From Epiperipatus broadwayi (Eukaryota; Onychophora; Udeonychophora; Euonychophora; Peripatidae), in contig JAQFVV010000017.1 of NCBI GenBank assembly GCA_028023455.1, positions 6,540,098-6,604,097 of the forward strand: a DNA stretch of 64,000 nt, given 5' to 3'. Below are positions 11,290 through 22,390 of this stretch, piece after piece. The notes under the pieces are model-generated. The model was not told where the DNA came from. It saw nothing but the letters and a program-made list of their open reading frames with translations, and did not search any database. How positions within the stretch are numbered: position 1 is the stretch's first letter; each line of letters opens with the position of its first letter. A program made the translations under genes and the position numbers.

Positions 11290-13859
11290 TGTATATACGG
11301 TTGCTGTATACCCAAAATAGTTGATCTTAAATAGTATTAAGAGCATCAGATATATCCTTTAATTATTGAGTCACAAATTTGGCTATAGTCAATATTTACC
11401 AAGGGTGTAAATATTATAAAGAATTTTAGTGGAAAGACAGTATCATTGGAATGAATCTTCTTTTCCTTTTTTATTTTTTATGGAGATATATTTAAGAAAA
11501 ACAATAATTTTTTGTTGCTATGTTTGTTAGGAAAAAATGATACAATTCAATTACTGTATTGGAACAAACTCTTTAAGAAAAGAAAAATAGAAATAAGATG
11601 TTCATATCAGTTAAGTTTATTAAGTTACAATCTCCAATTTTGCTGCAGTTGCAAGAAAAAACTTTTAAAATTGCAATATTTTATTTTTTAAAAAATTATT
11701 AATACTTAACTAATTTTATGACAGATAGTGGTCAGTAGTCTTGGGGGGGGGGGGGTAGTTTGTGATATATTGTAAATAAGAATTTTTTAAGATAGGTTTT
11801 TTAATTTATTGCATTACCATCGGATTCATGATGCTTTTGGTTTTTTTCTGTCTTGTTATTTAGGAAATTCTTTATTTCAGAATTTAAAAAATTTAATAAG
11901 AAATTTAGTATGGATTTTATTAACTGAACACAAAAAAATAATATCTTTTACTTTAAATGCATATTGATGATTCTCTACCATATTCATATCAATCATTAAC
12001 ATAGTTCAGTATCCTTTTTGATATATCCAATTGTAATTCAAGCTAAATTACTTTGGAAGTGAGAAATAAGAAAAGTTTGAAATGGAATTCTTATACAAAA
12101 TGAGAAATAAAATGGGATTCTTATACGCTTACGCTGAGCATGCTTTCGATATTTCTATAAGTTATTTGGTAGAATTGCATAATTGGTATTTTAAATTCAA
12201 TATTCATAAATCTAAAGATTAGTAGTTCAATTTCCATGTTGGACTGTCTCTGGTAAAGTCATCAACACATGAACAAAGAAAATAATATCCCTGTAAATGT
12301 GTTCCATACCAACCTGTGTGTGATTTCTAATAGTGATTATTAGAAATCTATTTGGCAGAAGATTTAATAATTTAATTAGATAACGGAAATAGTTCAACCA
12401 CATAACTACAAGTAAAATGTGACATCACAAATCTTTAAACAAAGATTCATTTTGAAAGTTGAAGATCAAATCTGTCAAGATATCTTTTAAAATTTCCGAA
12501 ATAAGAGCTGTTACTTTTTGTTGTTGCTGTTGTTTGTGTTATTCCTGAACTAGTTTCCAAACACATCTTACACAAATATCTTGTGATAGAAATCCAGATG
12601 TGATATTTCTAAATAGAAATATAACAAAGGTGCGTACTTTCAATTCTATATACTTCATTAATTTTTTATAACTAGATAAAAAAATACTTTCAAATTTAGT
12701 AAATAAATGTTAGTATTCCTTTAACTCAATCTATTGTAGCTTTTCTTTCTTTTTCTCCAATAAAGCTTTGAACATATGTTTTAATAATATGCAAGAAAAA
12801 TATTATGATTTTTTTGTTTTTACTTTAGTCGAAAATAATCATTAATAACCCAAAAAAAAAGAAGTACCATTTTGGGAAAAACATTTTCTATTGAACTTTT
12901 CTATAGCTTTATATATAGCTTTTTTGAAAAGACATTTCTAGTTTTTATAGATCTTAAGGTGTACTTTTAACCATGTTCTGTATAATCTTGTATTACCAAT
13001 GTAATTTAAATATTGTATAAATTTACAAACCAGATATAAAATATTTTGAATAATGTTTGTTTTACTTCATGATATATACTGCTTGACATAGATATTGTCT
13101 TTTTAAGAATGAATGATACAAATGAAATACTTACCCAACCTGTTAGAATAGTATGAGAATATTTTTTGAAAGCCATGGATTTTTGTCATAAATGTGGAAA
13201 TATATTTCTATTTGTAGCTCCCATGATGTGAAATGTAGTAGGATGTGCAAATATAGTATGAAACAGTAAAGTCCTAATTGGTTCTTGCGGTATATCACTA
13301 ATCCTAAGATGATATATTGTTTGTTTTTTAAATGTTAATTATATGATTTTATTAAAAAAAAAAAATTTGATTTTATAAATTTATATTTTAATTTTATATA
13401 CGTATTTAATAAAATAAGCAATTATTTATTATTAATATTTATAATTGTGAAGTTTGTCTAGTATTTAATTGCATCCATAAATATAAGAATCTTAACTGTA
13501 ATTTTTTTTTTTCTGTCTTCACCTTATTGTGTATCATTGGGATAGACATTATTTGAATTATTTTGTTTTTTAAGAGATAAAAATAAGTAAATATGGTTAC
13601 AGTTTGAAAGTATATAGAATAGCATTCCCAAATCATACTCATTATTCACTCTGTTTATACTTAAAAGAAGTACAATATTTTTTTCATAAAACAGATTTTA
13701 TTAAAGATATTTTCTTTCAAAGATGTTTTTTCATTTCAATAAATGGCTGACAAATAAAAAAGATACTTGTACTATAGCTTTTGCAATATGATCACACAAA
13801 ATCTAAATTAGATAATTATTTATTTAATTAAATAATATCTATGAAATCTTGGAATTGAA
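11290..13859. other. AT-rich non-coding DNA, no gene seen
   Basis: The stretch contains a G13 run at 11743-11755 and a perfect small hairpin at 12322-12348 (GATTTCTAATA and its complement, 5-nt loop). Short open frames have no recognisable motif. Confidence 0.6.
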
Positions 13860-13872
13860 CATACTACAATTG

Positions 13873-14219
13873 AACCAATAAAAAAAATTAGGTCACATAA
13901 TGACTTATTTACTATTAATTGAAACAATAAACTTCATATGATCACCATTCTTTATGCCTACACAAACTATTAACACAAAGGTAAAACTCTCCATATAGTA
14001 GCACCAGTAATCAATGGATGCAGGAAGGTTTGTGGATAAAAATCCTTATCTCTCAGATCCAAGGCTCCGCACTGATGAAAGCAACAATCTAGAAACTAGT
14101 CTGGGGTTATTGGATGAGTAGGCATTAGATAAGGATTTTATGCACAAACCTTTCTGCATCCATTGATTACTCTGGCTTGTACTGAGTGGCGCTACTACAT
14201 GGAGAGTTTTGCCTCTGTG
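13873..14219. mobile_element. Palindromic Penelope-like insertion with hammerhead core
   Basis: A 13-bp direct repeat, CATACTACAATTG, flanks the insert at 13860-13872 and 14220-14232, giving exact boundaries. The left part (about 13874-14053) is an inverted copy of sequence that follows the hammerhead in this and the 22.8-kb copy. Landmarks are GTAATCAATGGATGCAG against CTGCATCCATTGATTAC, and AAAACTCTCC against GGAGAGTTTT. An inverted terminal pLTR around a hammerhead motif is an arrangement known for Penelope-like retroelements. No RT or GIY-YIG coding region is present, so this is a short, end-only copy or a non-autonomous relative. Confidence 0.7.
14057..14115 (+). ncRNA. Hammerhead ribozyme-like core (minimal type I)
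   Basis: CTGATGA (14072-14078), 13 nt, GAAA (14092-14095), then CTAGT and C (14096-14101) match the catalytic core order with a GUC cleavage triplet. ATCCAA (14057-14062) can pair with TTGGAT (14110-14115) to close helix I. Inner pairs include T14102-A14071, G14103-C14070, G14105-C14068 and G14106-C14067. Helix III would be the short self-complementary ACTAGT, as in minimal hammerheads thought to act as dimers. Helix II is weak here (only A-T and G-C pairs visible), so activity is uncertain. Confidence 0.55.
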
Positions 14220-14372
14220 CATACTACAATTGCATAATTTGAGAATTGTATGTACACCCGGGTTTCGTTTTATGCGGATTTATTTAATGCGATTTTGAAG
14301 TTATGCGATTCATGTTTCTTTTTAATATCTTTGTATGTGGTTTTCTTTTATGCGATAAAAAGTATTAGATCA

Positions 14373-14471
14373 GAAGTCGAGCTCCGATAATGCGCTATTA
14401 TTTTAAATATTATAAATTTCGTGCATTCACTTCATATTTAAAGTAATAGCACATTATCGGTGTTCTACTTC
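14373..14471. repeat. Inverted repeat inside the Tigger-like element
   Basis: GAAGTCGAGCTCCGATAATG (continuing to CGCTATTA at 14400) pairs with the complement of TAATAGCACATTATCGG and TGTTCTACTTC at 14444-14471, with four mismatches in 28 positions. The loop is about 43 bp. It could be a nested MITE or a foldback of the host element. Confidence 0.6.
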
Positions 14472-14588
14472 CATCTAGTAATTTCAATATTTTCAGCACT
14501 TTATAATAGTACTGTAATAGATTTTATGCAATAAAGAAGTTCATAATTCACTTGAAATCAGGATTTCCCGATTTTATATACATACATT

Positions 14589-14882
14589 AAATTTTACAAG
14601 ATTATATTGTAAATCTGTTCAAACGTTATAAATGCCTATACTATGCATGTTGTTTTTGCATTTTAAATCACATTCTATTTTTGCTTTTTAAAAAAAGAGT
14701 CTGTAATCAATTAATCATTTAGTGTCCGCAAGTAATAAATTTTACAAGATTATAATGTAAATCTGTTCAAACGTTATAGATGCCTATACATATGTTGTTG
14801 TTTTTGCATTTTAAATCGTGTTCTATTTTTGCTTTTTAAAAAAAGAGTACGTAATCAATTAATCATTTAGTGTCCACAAGTT
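14589..14882. repeat. 148-bp tandem duplication
   Basis: Copies at 14589-14736 and 14737-14882 share AAATTTTACAAGATTATA, ATCTGTTCAAACGTTATA, AAAAAAAGAGT and TTAATCATTTAGTGTCC with few substitutions. It is an internal duplication within the Tigger-like element. Confidence 0.85.
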
Positions 14883-15713
14883 TATTTCTAAAAGGTAACA
14901 GCGGTGGGCACAATTAAATTTGACAATTAAAATCTGATTTTTAATTGTAATTAACAATTTAAAAATTACGTAACGTGATCTGAAATTAATCTGATATGAA
15001 ACGATGAAATTTGATTTTTAAACGGAATTGAAAATTAAAGACAAAAATAATAATTTAATTTTTAATTGTTAGTTTTAATTAAATTTTTCCCAATAGTGGT
15101 GAGTCGGTATCTTTTTATTATGGTAAGTCTAAGTTCTTATTTTTATTTTAAACTTTTAGTTTACTCTAATGTTGAGGAAAAAACACCCAAGAAAATGAAT
15201 TTCTTTGGAAACAAAAATTTCAATTTTAGATCATTTAGCGAAATAGGAAGGATCAACAACGATTGGAAAACATTTTAGTTTGGGAGAATCCGCTATAAGA
15301 CCAATTTAAAAAAATGAAGTTGGCGCTAGTTGTATTTTCTCTTGTGTCGAATCTGATGTCTCAAATAGCGATAATGATTAAAATACCGTACATGTATGAA
15401 AAAAATGTAAATTACGCATAAAAATATATTGTTTTGAATAAAATTAAATACTGTAGTTAATAAAAAAAGTAAAAAAAGTTTGTTTTGTATCAATTTTTTT
15501 TCAAATTTGAAATTTTTTATTAATCATATATTTTTTTTTTTTATGCAAATTTTAATGTAATTTTACGTTGCTGCTTTGCTTTTATGCAATTTTTGGACAA
15601 TTACAGTATGTATCCCCCATTTTTCAAGATAAGTTAAGTCTATTTTTGTGCGGTTTCTTTTGTGCGCACTTTCTGAGGAACCTATCTACCGCATAAAACG
15701 AGACCCAGATGTA

Positions 15714-16420
15714 TTCATTTAATACAAAATGTTTGTTTATTATTATTTTTTATTTGATGTTATTAATCATTATATCCCAAAATCTTAGCTATTGATTAGT
15801 CATATTTTATTTAACCCATCAGATTGGGCAGATTTTAGTTTTATATGTACATTTTGATTTAGAGTTTAAGAATTATATGATTATCATTTTAAAACTACAA
15901 ATAAAATAGTCTTTTGATTCAAGATTTTTATGTTGTGTTTATAATATATGTTTTGACATATAGTATTGGAAAAGGTGTTAGTTATGGAAGTATTTAGTTC
16001 TCTATACTTGGTCAAATGTCAATAACTAATAGAAAGGTGAACTTTATGTGCACATATTCATTCAAAATGATGGGCTGTTTGATATTCTCAATAATAAACA
16101 GTACAGTAAGTTTTATAATATAATTTCAAGATATTTAACAAATAGATTTAAGCATGAAAAAACGATATGGACATGTTATCAATAGTTTTGCATACAGATT
16201 TTTTTTTTTTTTTTTAGAATTATTTACTAACATTATAAAGAAATTAAAGATTCCAACCAGGAGATAGATTATTTAGTTTATCAACCTATATTTGAGTTGT
16301 TTAACATAAGTTGGTTGGGAAATGTATATATATTTAATTATCTATATAATATATTCTAGTAAAAAGATGAGTGATAGATTCAAAATAAAATATGAGTGTT
16401 ATTTATGTTTTTTGTTTTTA
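15714..16420. other. No supported feature
   Basis: AT-rich sequence with a T16 run near 16200. No open frames or element ends were recognised. Confidence 0.5.
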
Positions 16421-16803
16421 TTATTATTATTATTATTATTGTTGTTGTTGTTGTTGTTTTTCTAATTTATTATTGGTATTATTTTTTTTAATGCTTATTT
16501 AGATTTGTATATGATAGTGACATTACTGTGCAATCTATAATTGGCTAAATGCTGTTGATATGTACATTAAATAAATAAAGAATTAAAGAATTGAATTATT
16601 ATTGTTATTATTTGTTTATTTATTTGTGCATTTTATTGTTTTTCTATTTTATTAGTATTATTTTTTATTATTATTATTTATTTTTTTTAATGCTTATTTA
16701 GATTTGTATCTAATAATTACATTACTGTGCAATTATAATTGGCTAAATGCTGTTGATATGTACATTAAATAAATAAAAAATTGAATTATTATTATTATTA
16801 TTA
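16421..16803. repeat. ATT/GTT microsatellites and duplicated LINE 3' tails
   Basis: A (TTA)n(GTT)n tract at about 16421-16460 is followed by two copies of a 3'-end-like segment at about 16488-16615 and 16686-16803. Each contains AATGCTTATTTAGATTTGTA, GCTAAATGCTGTTGATATGT and ACATTAAATAAATAAA, and then GAATTATTATT. Microsatellite-like 3' tails of this kind are usual for CR1-type LINEs, so these are read as two stacked LINE 3' ends. Confidence 0.55.
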
Positions 16804-16805
16804 TT

Positions 16806-17222
16806 ATGCGTATCATTTTTGGTAGATCATGTGCCACATCTGTTAAAGATATTTATGCCACTTTTAATATACTAGATGTTTTCCATTTGTATAAATATAG
16901 AGTGATTCTTGATATTTATTGTAGGAAACTTCATTTGGATACTAAATCTTCTGTTGTAAATACTCGTTTATCTACTAAATATCAGCTAGCTTTACCTAAT
17001 TTTCTTAAAACATCTAGTAGGAAGCAATTTAGTTATAATGGTCCTAAATTATTTAATATGTTTATAAGAGATTGTTCTGTGAATTTAATGAGCACTAGTT
17101 ATTTGATTTTTAAAAAGCATTTATGGCACGGTTATATTATGCTAAGCATTAGTTTTATTTTGTTTATTTTTATTTTTGTTTATACTGTATGTTATGTTGT
17201 AATTATTTACTACTGTTATTGA
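16806..17222 (+). pseudogene. LINE (CR1-type) C-terminal fragment, copy 1
   Basis: An open frame of 138 codons includes NTRLSTKYQLALPNFLKTSS followed by RKQFSYNGPKLFNMF and then a segment ending FKKHL. This is the C-terminal signature of CR1/jockey-group LINE ORF2 proteins (NTR...LP, then R-x-x-F-x-Y-x-GP-x-x-WN and a final FKxxLK). No RT core is present, so the copy is 5'-truncated. A near-identical stretch follows at 17311, showing a local duplication. The hydrophobic end of the frame (after about residue 110) is probably read-through into the 3' untranslated region. Confidence 0.7.
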
Positions 17223-17310
17223 ATTTTTAAATGTAATATCTGTATAATTTTAATATTTTATGTTATATTTATACTTTTTTTTTTTTTTGTATTTTATTAG
17301 TGTTTTTAGT

Positions 17311-17757
17311 AAATACTCGTTTATCTACTAAATATCAGCTCGCTTTACCTAATTTTCTTAAAACATCCAGTAGGAAGCAATTTAGTTATAATGGTCCTAA
17401 ATTATTTAATATGTATTTATAAGAGATTGTTCTGTGAATTTAATGAACACTATCTTATTTGATTTTTAAAAAGCATTTGTGGTACTGGTTATATTATGCT
17501 AAGCATTAGTTTTATTTTATTTTATTTTTGTTTATATTGTATGTTATGTTGTAATTATTTACTACTGTTATTGAATTGCCAAATGCAATATCTGTGTGAT
17601 TTTAATATTTTTATGTTATATTTATACTTTTTTTTTGTATTTTATTAGTGTTTTTAGTTGTTACATTTAAATTCCTCACACAAGATTTTTCTTGTATGGA
17701 ATTTATCTCACTGTATTATACTTTTATTGTTTGCTTCATAATGAATAAATAAAATAA
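17311..17757 (+). pseudogene. LINE (CR1-type) C-terminal fragment, copy 2, frameshifted
   Basis: It repeats the sequence of 16960-17300 almost exactly (GTAAATACTCGTTTATCTAC, AGTAGGAAGCAATTTAGTTA). It carries an extra base around ATGTATTTATAAG that breaks the frame. It continues to a 3' end with AATGAATAAATAAAATAAAC, beyond which a TAA-type microsatellite starts. Confidence 0.7.
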
Positions 17758-17862
17758 ACAATAATAACAATAATAATAATAATAGTAATAGTAGTAGTAA
17801 TAATAATAATAATAATAATAACAACAACAACAACAATAATAATAATAATAATAATAATAATT
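17758..17862. repeat. (TAA)n/(AAC)n microsatellite
   Basis: Compound tract of AATAAT, AGTAGT and AACAAC triplets, probably grown from the 3' tail of the preceding LINE fragment. It marks the point where the mariner copy to its right has lost its outer 3' end. Confidence 0.85.
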
Positions 17863-19020
17863 TTCTTGTGACTCAATACATTATTTGAAATGACTGTAAA
17901 ACTGTTTGAAACAGTCCTTGAAATCCTTCACCAGAATCACCTGCAGAAACTTTGCCATAAACTTTTGGATGTCCTGAATTGAATCATAACATGTTTCTTT
18001 CTTAGCCAATTTTAATTTTAGAAATAGCCAAATATCAGTGGGAAGTAAGTTAAGAGCCTAGGGTGAATGCCTAAGTATAATATTTTTTTTTTTTTTGGTT
18101 TCAAAAATTTTGCACAATCTTGGCACTGTGGGACAGTGTGTTATCATGCAGGAGTAACTAAGAGCCTTATTTGTAGCATTTAGATCGTTTGTGCAAAATT
18201 TTCACTCGCAAACAATTCTAAACACTCACATAGTAATTGATACTTACTGTCTAATCTTCAGGAATGTATTCTTATTAAATAATGCCTATAGAATCTTTAA
18301 AAACAAACCAGTGATTAATGTTTTGATTAGAAGCTTTTGGATTTGCATTTTAGTTTTTGGTTTTCTTTTTTCTGACAATTCTTACTCAGCTCTTTCTACT
18401 TGATTGTTGGCTCATATTGGAAACATCATATCTCTTCACCTATTTGCAATGTTTGCTAGGAATTCTATATCAATAATTGTGATTCTTTGCATGTCTTTGT
18501 AGCACTTCATTTTGATGTTTTTCTGATTGATTATCAATATGTGAGGCATAATACATGTACCATTTTTTCCAAATCTTTCTTTAAAATATGATATTTCTGT
18601 GATTATAGGAATGCCAATGAGTTCTTTACTGAATCTGACAGGGCTCAAAATATTTTAGCAACTTTTTGCATGTGTTTTTTTTTTTTTTTGTTTCAAGTTA
18701 TTTTTGATAGATCTGGTCACAGATCACTTTCATTTCTCTTTCCTGCCAACACTTGAAAACATTTTTACGATGCATGGCTTCACTGACACATACGATGTGA
18801 AAAATTTTAAACATTTCAGTTGCCGTCCTGTTCAGTTGAAAATAAATTTTCATGGGTTTTCTACAAAGATACAAAACTTACAATCACATTTCATGACATA
18901 ACTTGTGATACATACACATTAATACTTTAAAATTTTTGTGGTGAGCAGGTAACCGATCTTGCTATGCAACACACCCATTAATATTAAGAGAGAGTGCTGC
19001 ATGCACCTTGAAAAGATAAT
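17863..19020 (-). pseudogene. Decayed mariner transposase, nearly full length
   Basis: Reading the minus strand from high to low coordinates, the order matches a mariner transposase. FQLNRTATEMFKIF followed by EAMHRKNVFKCWQE (about 18700-18860) matches the N-terminal FKLGKTATETFEMI...FEWHKRF segment. LLLHDNTLSHSAKIVQNF (about 18100-18160) matches the catalytic HDNARPHTA motif. WLFLKLKLAKKETCYDSIQD and then a CIESQ ending (about 17870-18040) match the C-terminus. The frame is broken by shifts and stops. The 5' inverted end near 18990-19020 (TTCAAGGTGCATGCAGCA) resembles the end of the 7-kb copy. The middle part (18190-18680) is poorly recognisable. Confidence 0.75.
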
Positions 19021-19264
19021 GAGTCATCTTACAGCTGTAGCAGTTATGTCTGATCAGAGACATTTGGAAAGATTTTTTAAAAAATATATTAGCAAATGCT
19101 AGTAAATTTAATTTTTCTATAGTGTTTTACATTGAGAACTTAATCGACCCTTCTGTTAGAGAAAAATTATTAAAAAACCTGCCTGAGAATCATACATTAT
19201 ACAATATTGTCATTGAAAAATATTATCTATTAAATTTCATAAGTTATGAACATATAGCATTATT

Positions 19265-19600
19265 TTCATCTATATCAGTCCATTGCAAGTTGAAGATCTC
19301 GCTAAGTTGAATGAACCTTTTTTGATTCATAGCTTTTCTTCTTGTCATCACTGCAGCAAACTTCCTTATACAGCTATTTTACTTGGTCTTTTTTTTTTTA
19401 AGATTTTTTACAATCTTTGGGATCTAGTTGAAGTTTTCAACCAATCACCTATTACTCATTTAGTAATTTGTGTAGCTCAGCTCCATTTTTATCTTTTAAT
19501 TTTTTTCATTACTATCAATGATGACTGCTTGTTTTTTCACTTATGTGTTTTAAGTTTTTAATCCTTTTTTGTTACTCTCAACAGAAATCTCTGTATTTTT
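19265..19600 (-). pseudogene. RTE-type LINE 3' fragment
   Basis: Sequence near 19278 (CAGTCCATTGCAAGTTGAAG) matches the 3' terminal segment of the other RTE copies in the window (44,265: ATCCACTGCAGGATGAAGG). Downstream landmarks such as CTTGGGATCTAGTTGAA-like and AACAGAAATCTCTGTATTT parallel 55,620-55,870. It encodes only the eroded C-terminal end of the ORF on the minus strand. Confidence 0.55.
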
Positions 19601-19679
19601 GTGTCTTGTCAAATCTTCTTATTGCTCAGATTTAATGTAAAACTGGTAAAATACATCTTTTTTTTTTTTTTTAAATCAC

Positions 19680-20385
19680 CATTATCATTGTTTTCAAACT
19701 TTATCAATTTACTGCAGGATGAAAAGTGTAAGTTTAAACCAATTTCTCTGATTCCTAGAATCTTTTATTTACAACATATTAGCAAATCCTTTATTTCATC
19801 TATCCAGTTTACATACAATTTTTTTCTATGCCTTTTACAATCTCTTGGAATTCTGTTTTTAAATCTTTAACTTTCTATCTATTGTTCCTCTTCTAGCAAT
19901 ATGTCTAATCCAGCTCTATTTTAATCTCTTAATTTTTTCAATAATGTTGGCAATAACCTGTTTTCTCACTCAAATATTTTGCTTTTGAATTCTTGTTGAT
20001 CCTAACGTACATCTCATACCTCATTGAACAGCCAGAAATTCCTGTATTGTACTTCTGTTAAATAACCAACTCTCACAGCAAAACATCTTTTAAAAAAGTT
20101 TTTGTTTTTCAGATATGTAGGCATATTTCCTTTTAATAATACTAAGTTATTTCTATCAAAAATACTTTTCACAAATTTAATTCTATAACTTATTATTCAT
20201 TATGTCTCCATTTGTATTAATAATCTAACCAAGGTATTTGTAGTTATTAACATCTGAGACCATTGAACATTATTAGCATTTGTTTTTAAGCCTACTTTTT
20301 TACTTTTATCTGATAATTCTTACAATATTTCCTGAAGCTTTTCTTTGCTTAAACATTCAAATCATCAACAAAATCTAAATGACAA
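19680..20385 (-). pseudogene. RTE LINE, 3' part (C-terminus up to the FxDD motif)
   Basis: It starts with an RTE 3' end (TTTATCAATTTACTGCAGGA near 19704). It continues on the minus strand through the C-terminal region to HLDFVDD, the reverse transcriptase catalytic FxDD segment, at 20361-20383. At that point a Tx1-type LINE has inserted (target duplication AAATCTAAATGACAA). The RTE sequence resumes at 22064. Landmarks are collinear with the longer copy at 55560-58090. Confidence 0.7.
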
Positions 20386-22048
20386 TTCCATGTTATTACA
20401 AACCCTTAGTAACTACTCAGTTCCTCCAGCCTATGTAAGGATTATTGGTAACATCCTAAATCGGTCAATCTTCACCTCTCTTGTTGGTAGCCTGGCCCCT
20501 GGATTTAGACCCCATCTCTCAATTCCTCAAGGATCTCCACTTAGTACCCTTTGTTTTATAATTTATATAGATCCCCTCCTTAAAGAAATTGAAAGTAAAT
20601 TACCTGGAATTTATATTCCCCTTTTAAGGGAGGTGATACACCACATCTCCTACATCGATGATGTTACTGTATTTCTTTCCTCCGTCAAATATTTACCATG
20701 CTTACAATTGATCATGGACAAATATGCCTCACAATATAATTTACACATCAACCAACGAAATCAGCCGTTTGGAAAATCTTCAATGGCAAAACCATTCCCT
20801 CAACTTACACCGCCAAGCCTCAAAAATTTCTCGTTTTTCCCATTGCATTATCAGCCACTGCAATGAGAAAGCAAATACAGCAGTCCATTCTAGACAAAAC
20901 CAAGCAAATAGTGAAATCCCTTTCTTCACTGTTCTTATCACTCCCTGGAAAAGCAACACTTCTAAATATGATTATCTTTTCCAGAATCAATTATGTTCTA
21001 CCCATTATCAAACCAATTAATACCTTTCAGTCAAGTATAAATTCAATCTGTTCTAAGTTATTTTGGAAAGGGAAGGTTGTTGCCATCAGCATGACTAAAA
21101 TGCAGAGGCCCAGAGAATTGGGTGGTGTGGGTCTGCATTGTATAGTTGTGTTCTATACATAAAAATCAATCTGATTACTCCGCTCAATCTACCTTGAATT
21201 ATCTAATGCCAACATCAATTTTCCATTCGAACCTACAGACACGCCTCCACCATTTGCAAGTAAATGGACCAGTGATCTATTCACATACACTAACCCCTAG
21301 TTAACATCACAGAACAAACTCTACAAAACAAGAAGACTTATTGGGAGACACATAGGCTTATAAATCCAAACCAAACTAATTTGCTTTCTCAGCTGGGAAT
21401 AAATAACAAGCAATTCATCAGGCATTCTAAGAACTAGCTCTTTGAACCCAAATAAATTGACTTTGTACTCAAATTCAATTTTTCCTCACTTCCCACCAAT
21501 CATTTCTTGGTTTGGAGAAGAGGATTCACAAAGATCAATTCACAGTGTCAATTATGCCGGACTGATGATGAAACAATCCAGCATCTCTTTTACTCCTGCT
21601 CCTTTCTAGCTCCACTTCACGATTTCGTTGTCAATAGTGGGTCACCTGGAATAACAGATGCTTTTTCCATTAGCAAATCCATAGAAAATGGTACCTTCTC
21701 CATTATCAAACTTTCCATTTTTCTCCATTTTGCAGTTTGGCTTACTAGATGCAAGCTAATATTTACCCAAACCAATCACGACATCTGTCATGTTTTCACA
21801 GAATTGATCTCTAAAATTAAGGATAGAGACCAACTTCTGGCTCCAGACCGTTTGTTCCAGGAAACCTGGGCAAGAATTAACCTTAATTACAAAACACTCA
21901 TTGCATAAGACTAACTACATCCTTGTGCGAACATTAACAAATTACTCAATATTCAACTTATCATGAACTAATGTTTACTAACTGACTACAATGTTTTTGT
22001 ATTTTTATTTTCAAGAATCAATTTCTTCTTTTTTTTTTTTTAAAAAAA
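20386..22048 (+). mobile_element. Tx1/L1-type LINE, 5'-truncated, with RT and CCHC remnants
   Basis: A non-LTR reverse transcriptase copy on the plus strand, broken into three open pieces (20345-20866, 20863-21162, 21507-21908). Visible motifs in order: SIPQGSPLSTLCFIIYIDPL (RT), HISYIDDVTVF (catalytic YxDD), SLPGKATLLNMIIFSRINYV and FWKGKVV...LGGVGL (thumb region typical of L1/Tx1 elements), and a CCHC knuckle CQLCRTDDETIQHLFYSC. It ends in T-rich sequence followed by an A tract. A 15-bp direct repeat, AAATCTAAATGACAA, at 20371-20385 and 22049-22063 proves a single insertion into the RTE copy. The endonuclease and early RT domains are missing. Confidence 0.85.
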
Positions 22049-22063
22049 AAATCTAAATGACAA

Positions 22064-22390
22064 AATAATCCCCATATATTTTTATTCCCTTAGCCTCCCA
22101 TTTTAATCCATAAAAAATTTTTTTGTGCTGTAAAAAGTTTTCGAAATGTAGAATCATTGTTTTAGTATCATCATGTAATATAATTATTATTGTTGCATTT
22201 TGATAAATATTTTTTAAAATCCCAGCTCTATATTTTGATGATCCACTGCTATAATTTATCACTCTAGAAATGTTTACAGAGTTAAATGCCAAAGACAAAC
22301 TCATATTCACTGAACCTTTTCATAACATTTTTCAATACTTGGATATGATCTACTGTGGGAGAACCACCTTTAAATCCAGTTTATTCTTTT
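22064..22390 (-). pseudogene. RTE LINE, middle RT segment
   Basis: Continuation of the interrupted RTE copy. It is collinear with 56263-56670 (shared GCTGTAAAAAGTTTT and TCAATACTTGGATATGAT, then AAATCCAGYTTRTTCTTTT). On the minus strand this corresponds to the RT fingers/palm region before FxDD. It is cut at 22390 by the Penelope-like insertion. Confidence 0.65.

Larger units (their letters stand above)
14255..15711. mobile_element. Tigger/pogo-like DNA transposon, 1457 bp
   Basis: The left end CACCCGGGTTTCGTTTTATG and the complement of the right end, CATCTGGGTCTCGTTTTATG, match at 18 of 20 positions. Both are flanked by TA (14253-14254 and 15712-15713), the target duplication of the Tc1/mariner/pogo superfamily. 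Subterminal iterated TTATGCG(A) words are typical of Tigger ends. No DDE motif is readable. A frame near 15310-15378 ends in a Ser/Asp/Asn-rich tail that could be a transposase C-terminus. The interior carries an inverted repeat and a tandem duplication, annotated separately. Confidence 0.75.

Noticed and set aside
18436-18648. Independent 70-codon protein on the minus strand
   Set aside because: It lies in the middle of the decayed mariner transposase and is better explained as part of that pseudogene.
20724-21020. Separate protein frame overlapping the Tx1-type LINE
   Set aside because: It is a shadow in a different frame from the RT-thumb motifs, which lie in the 20863-21162 frame.
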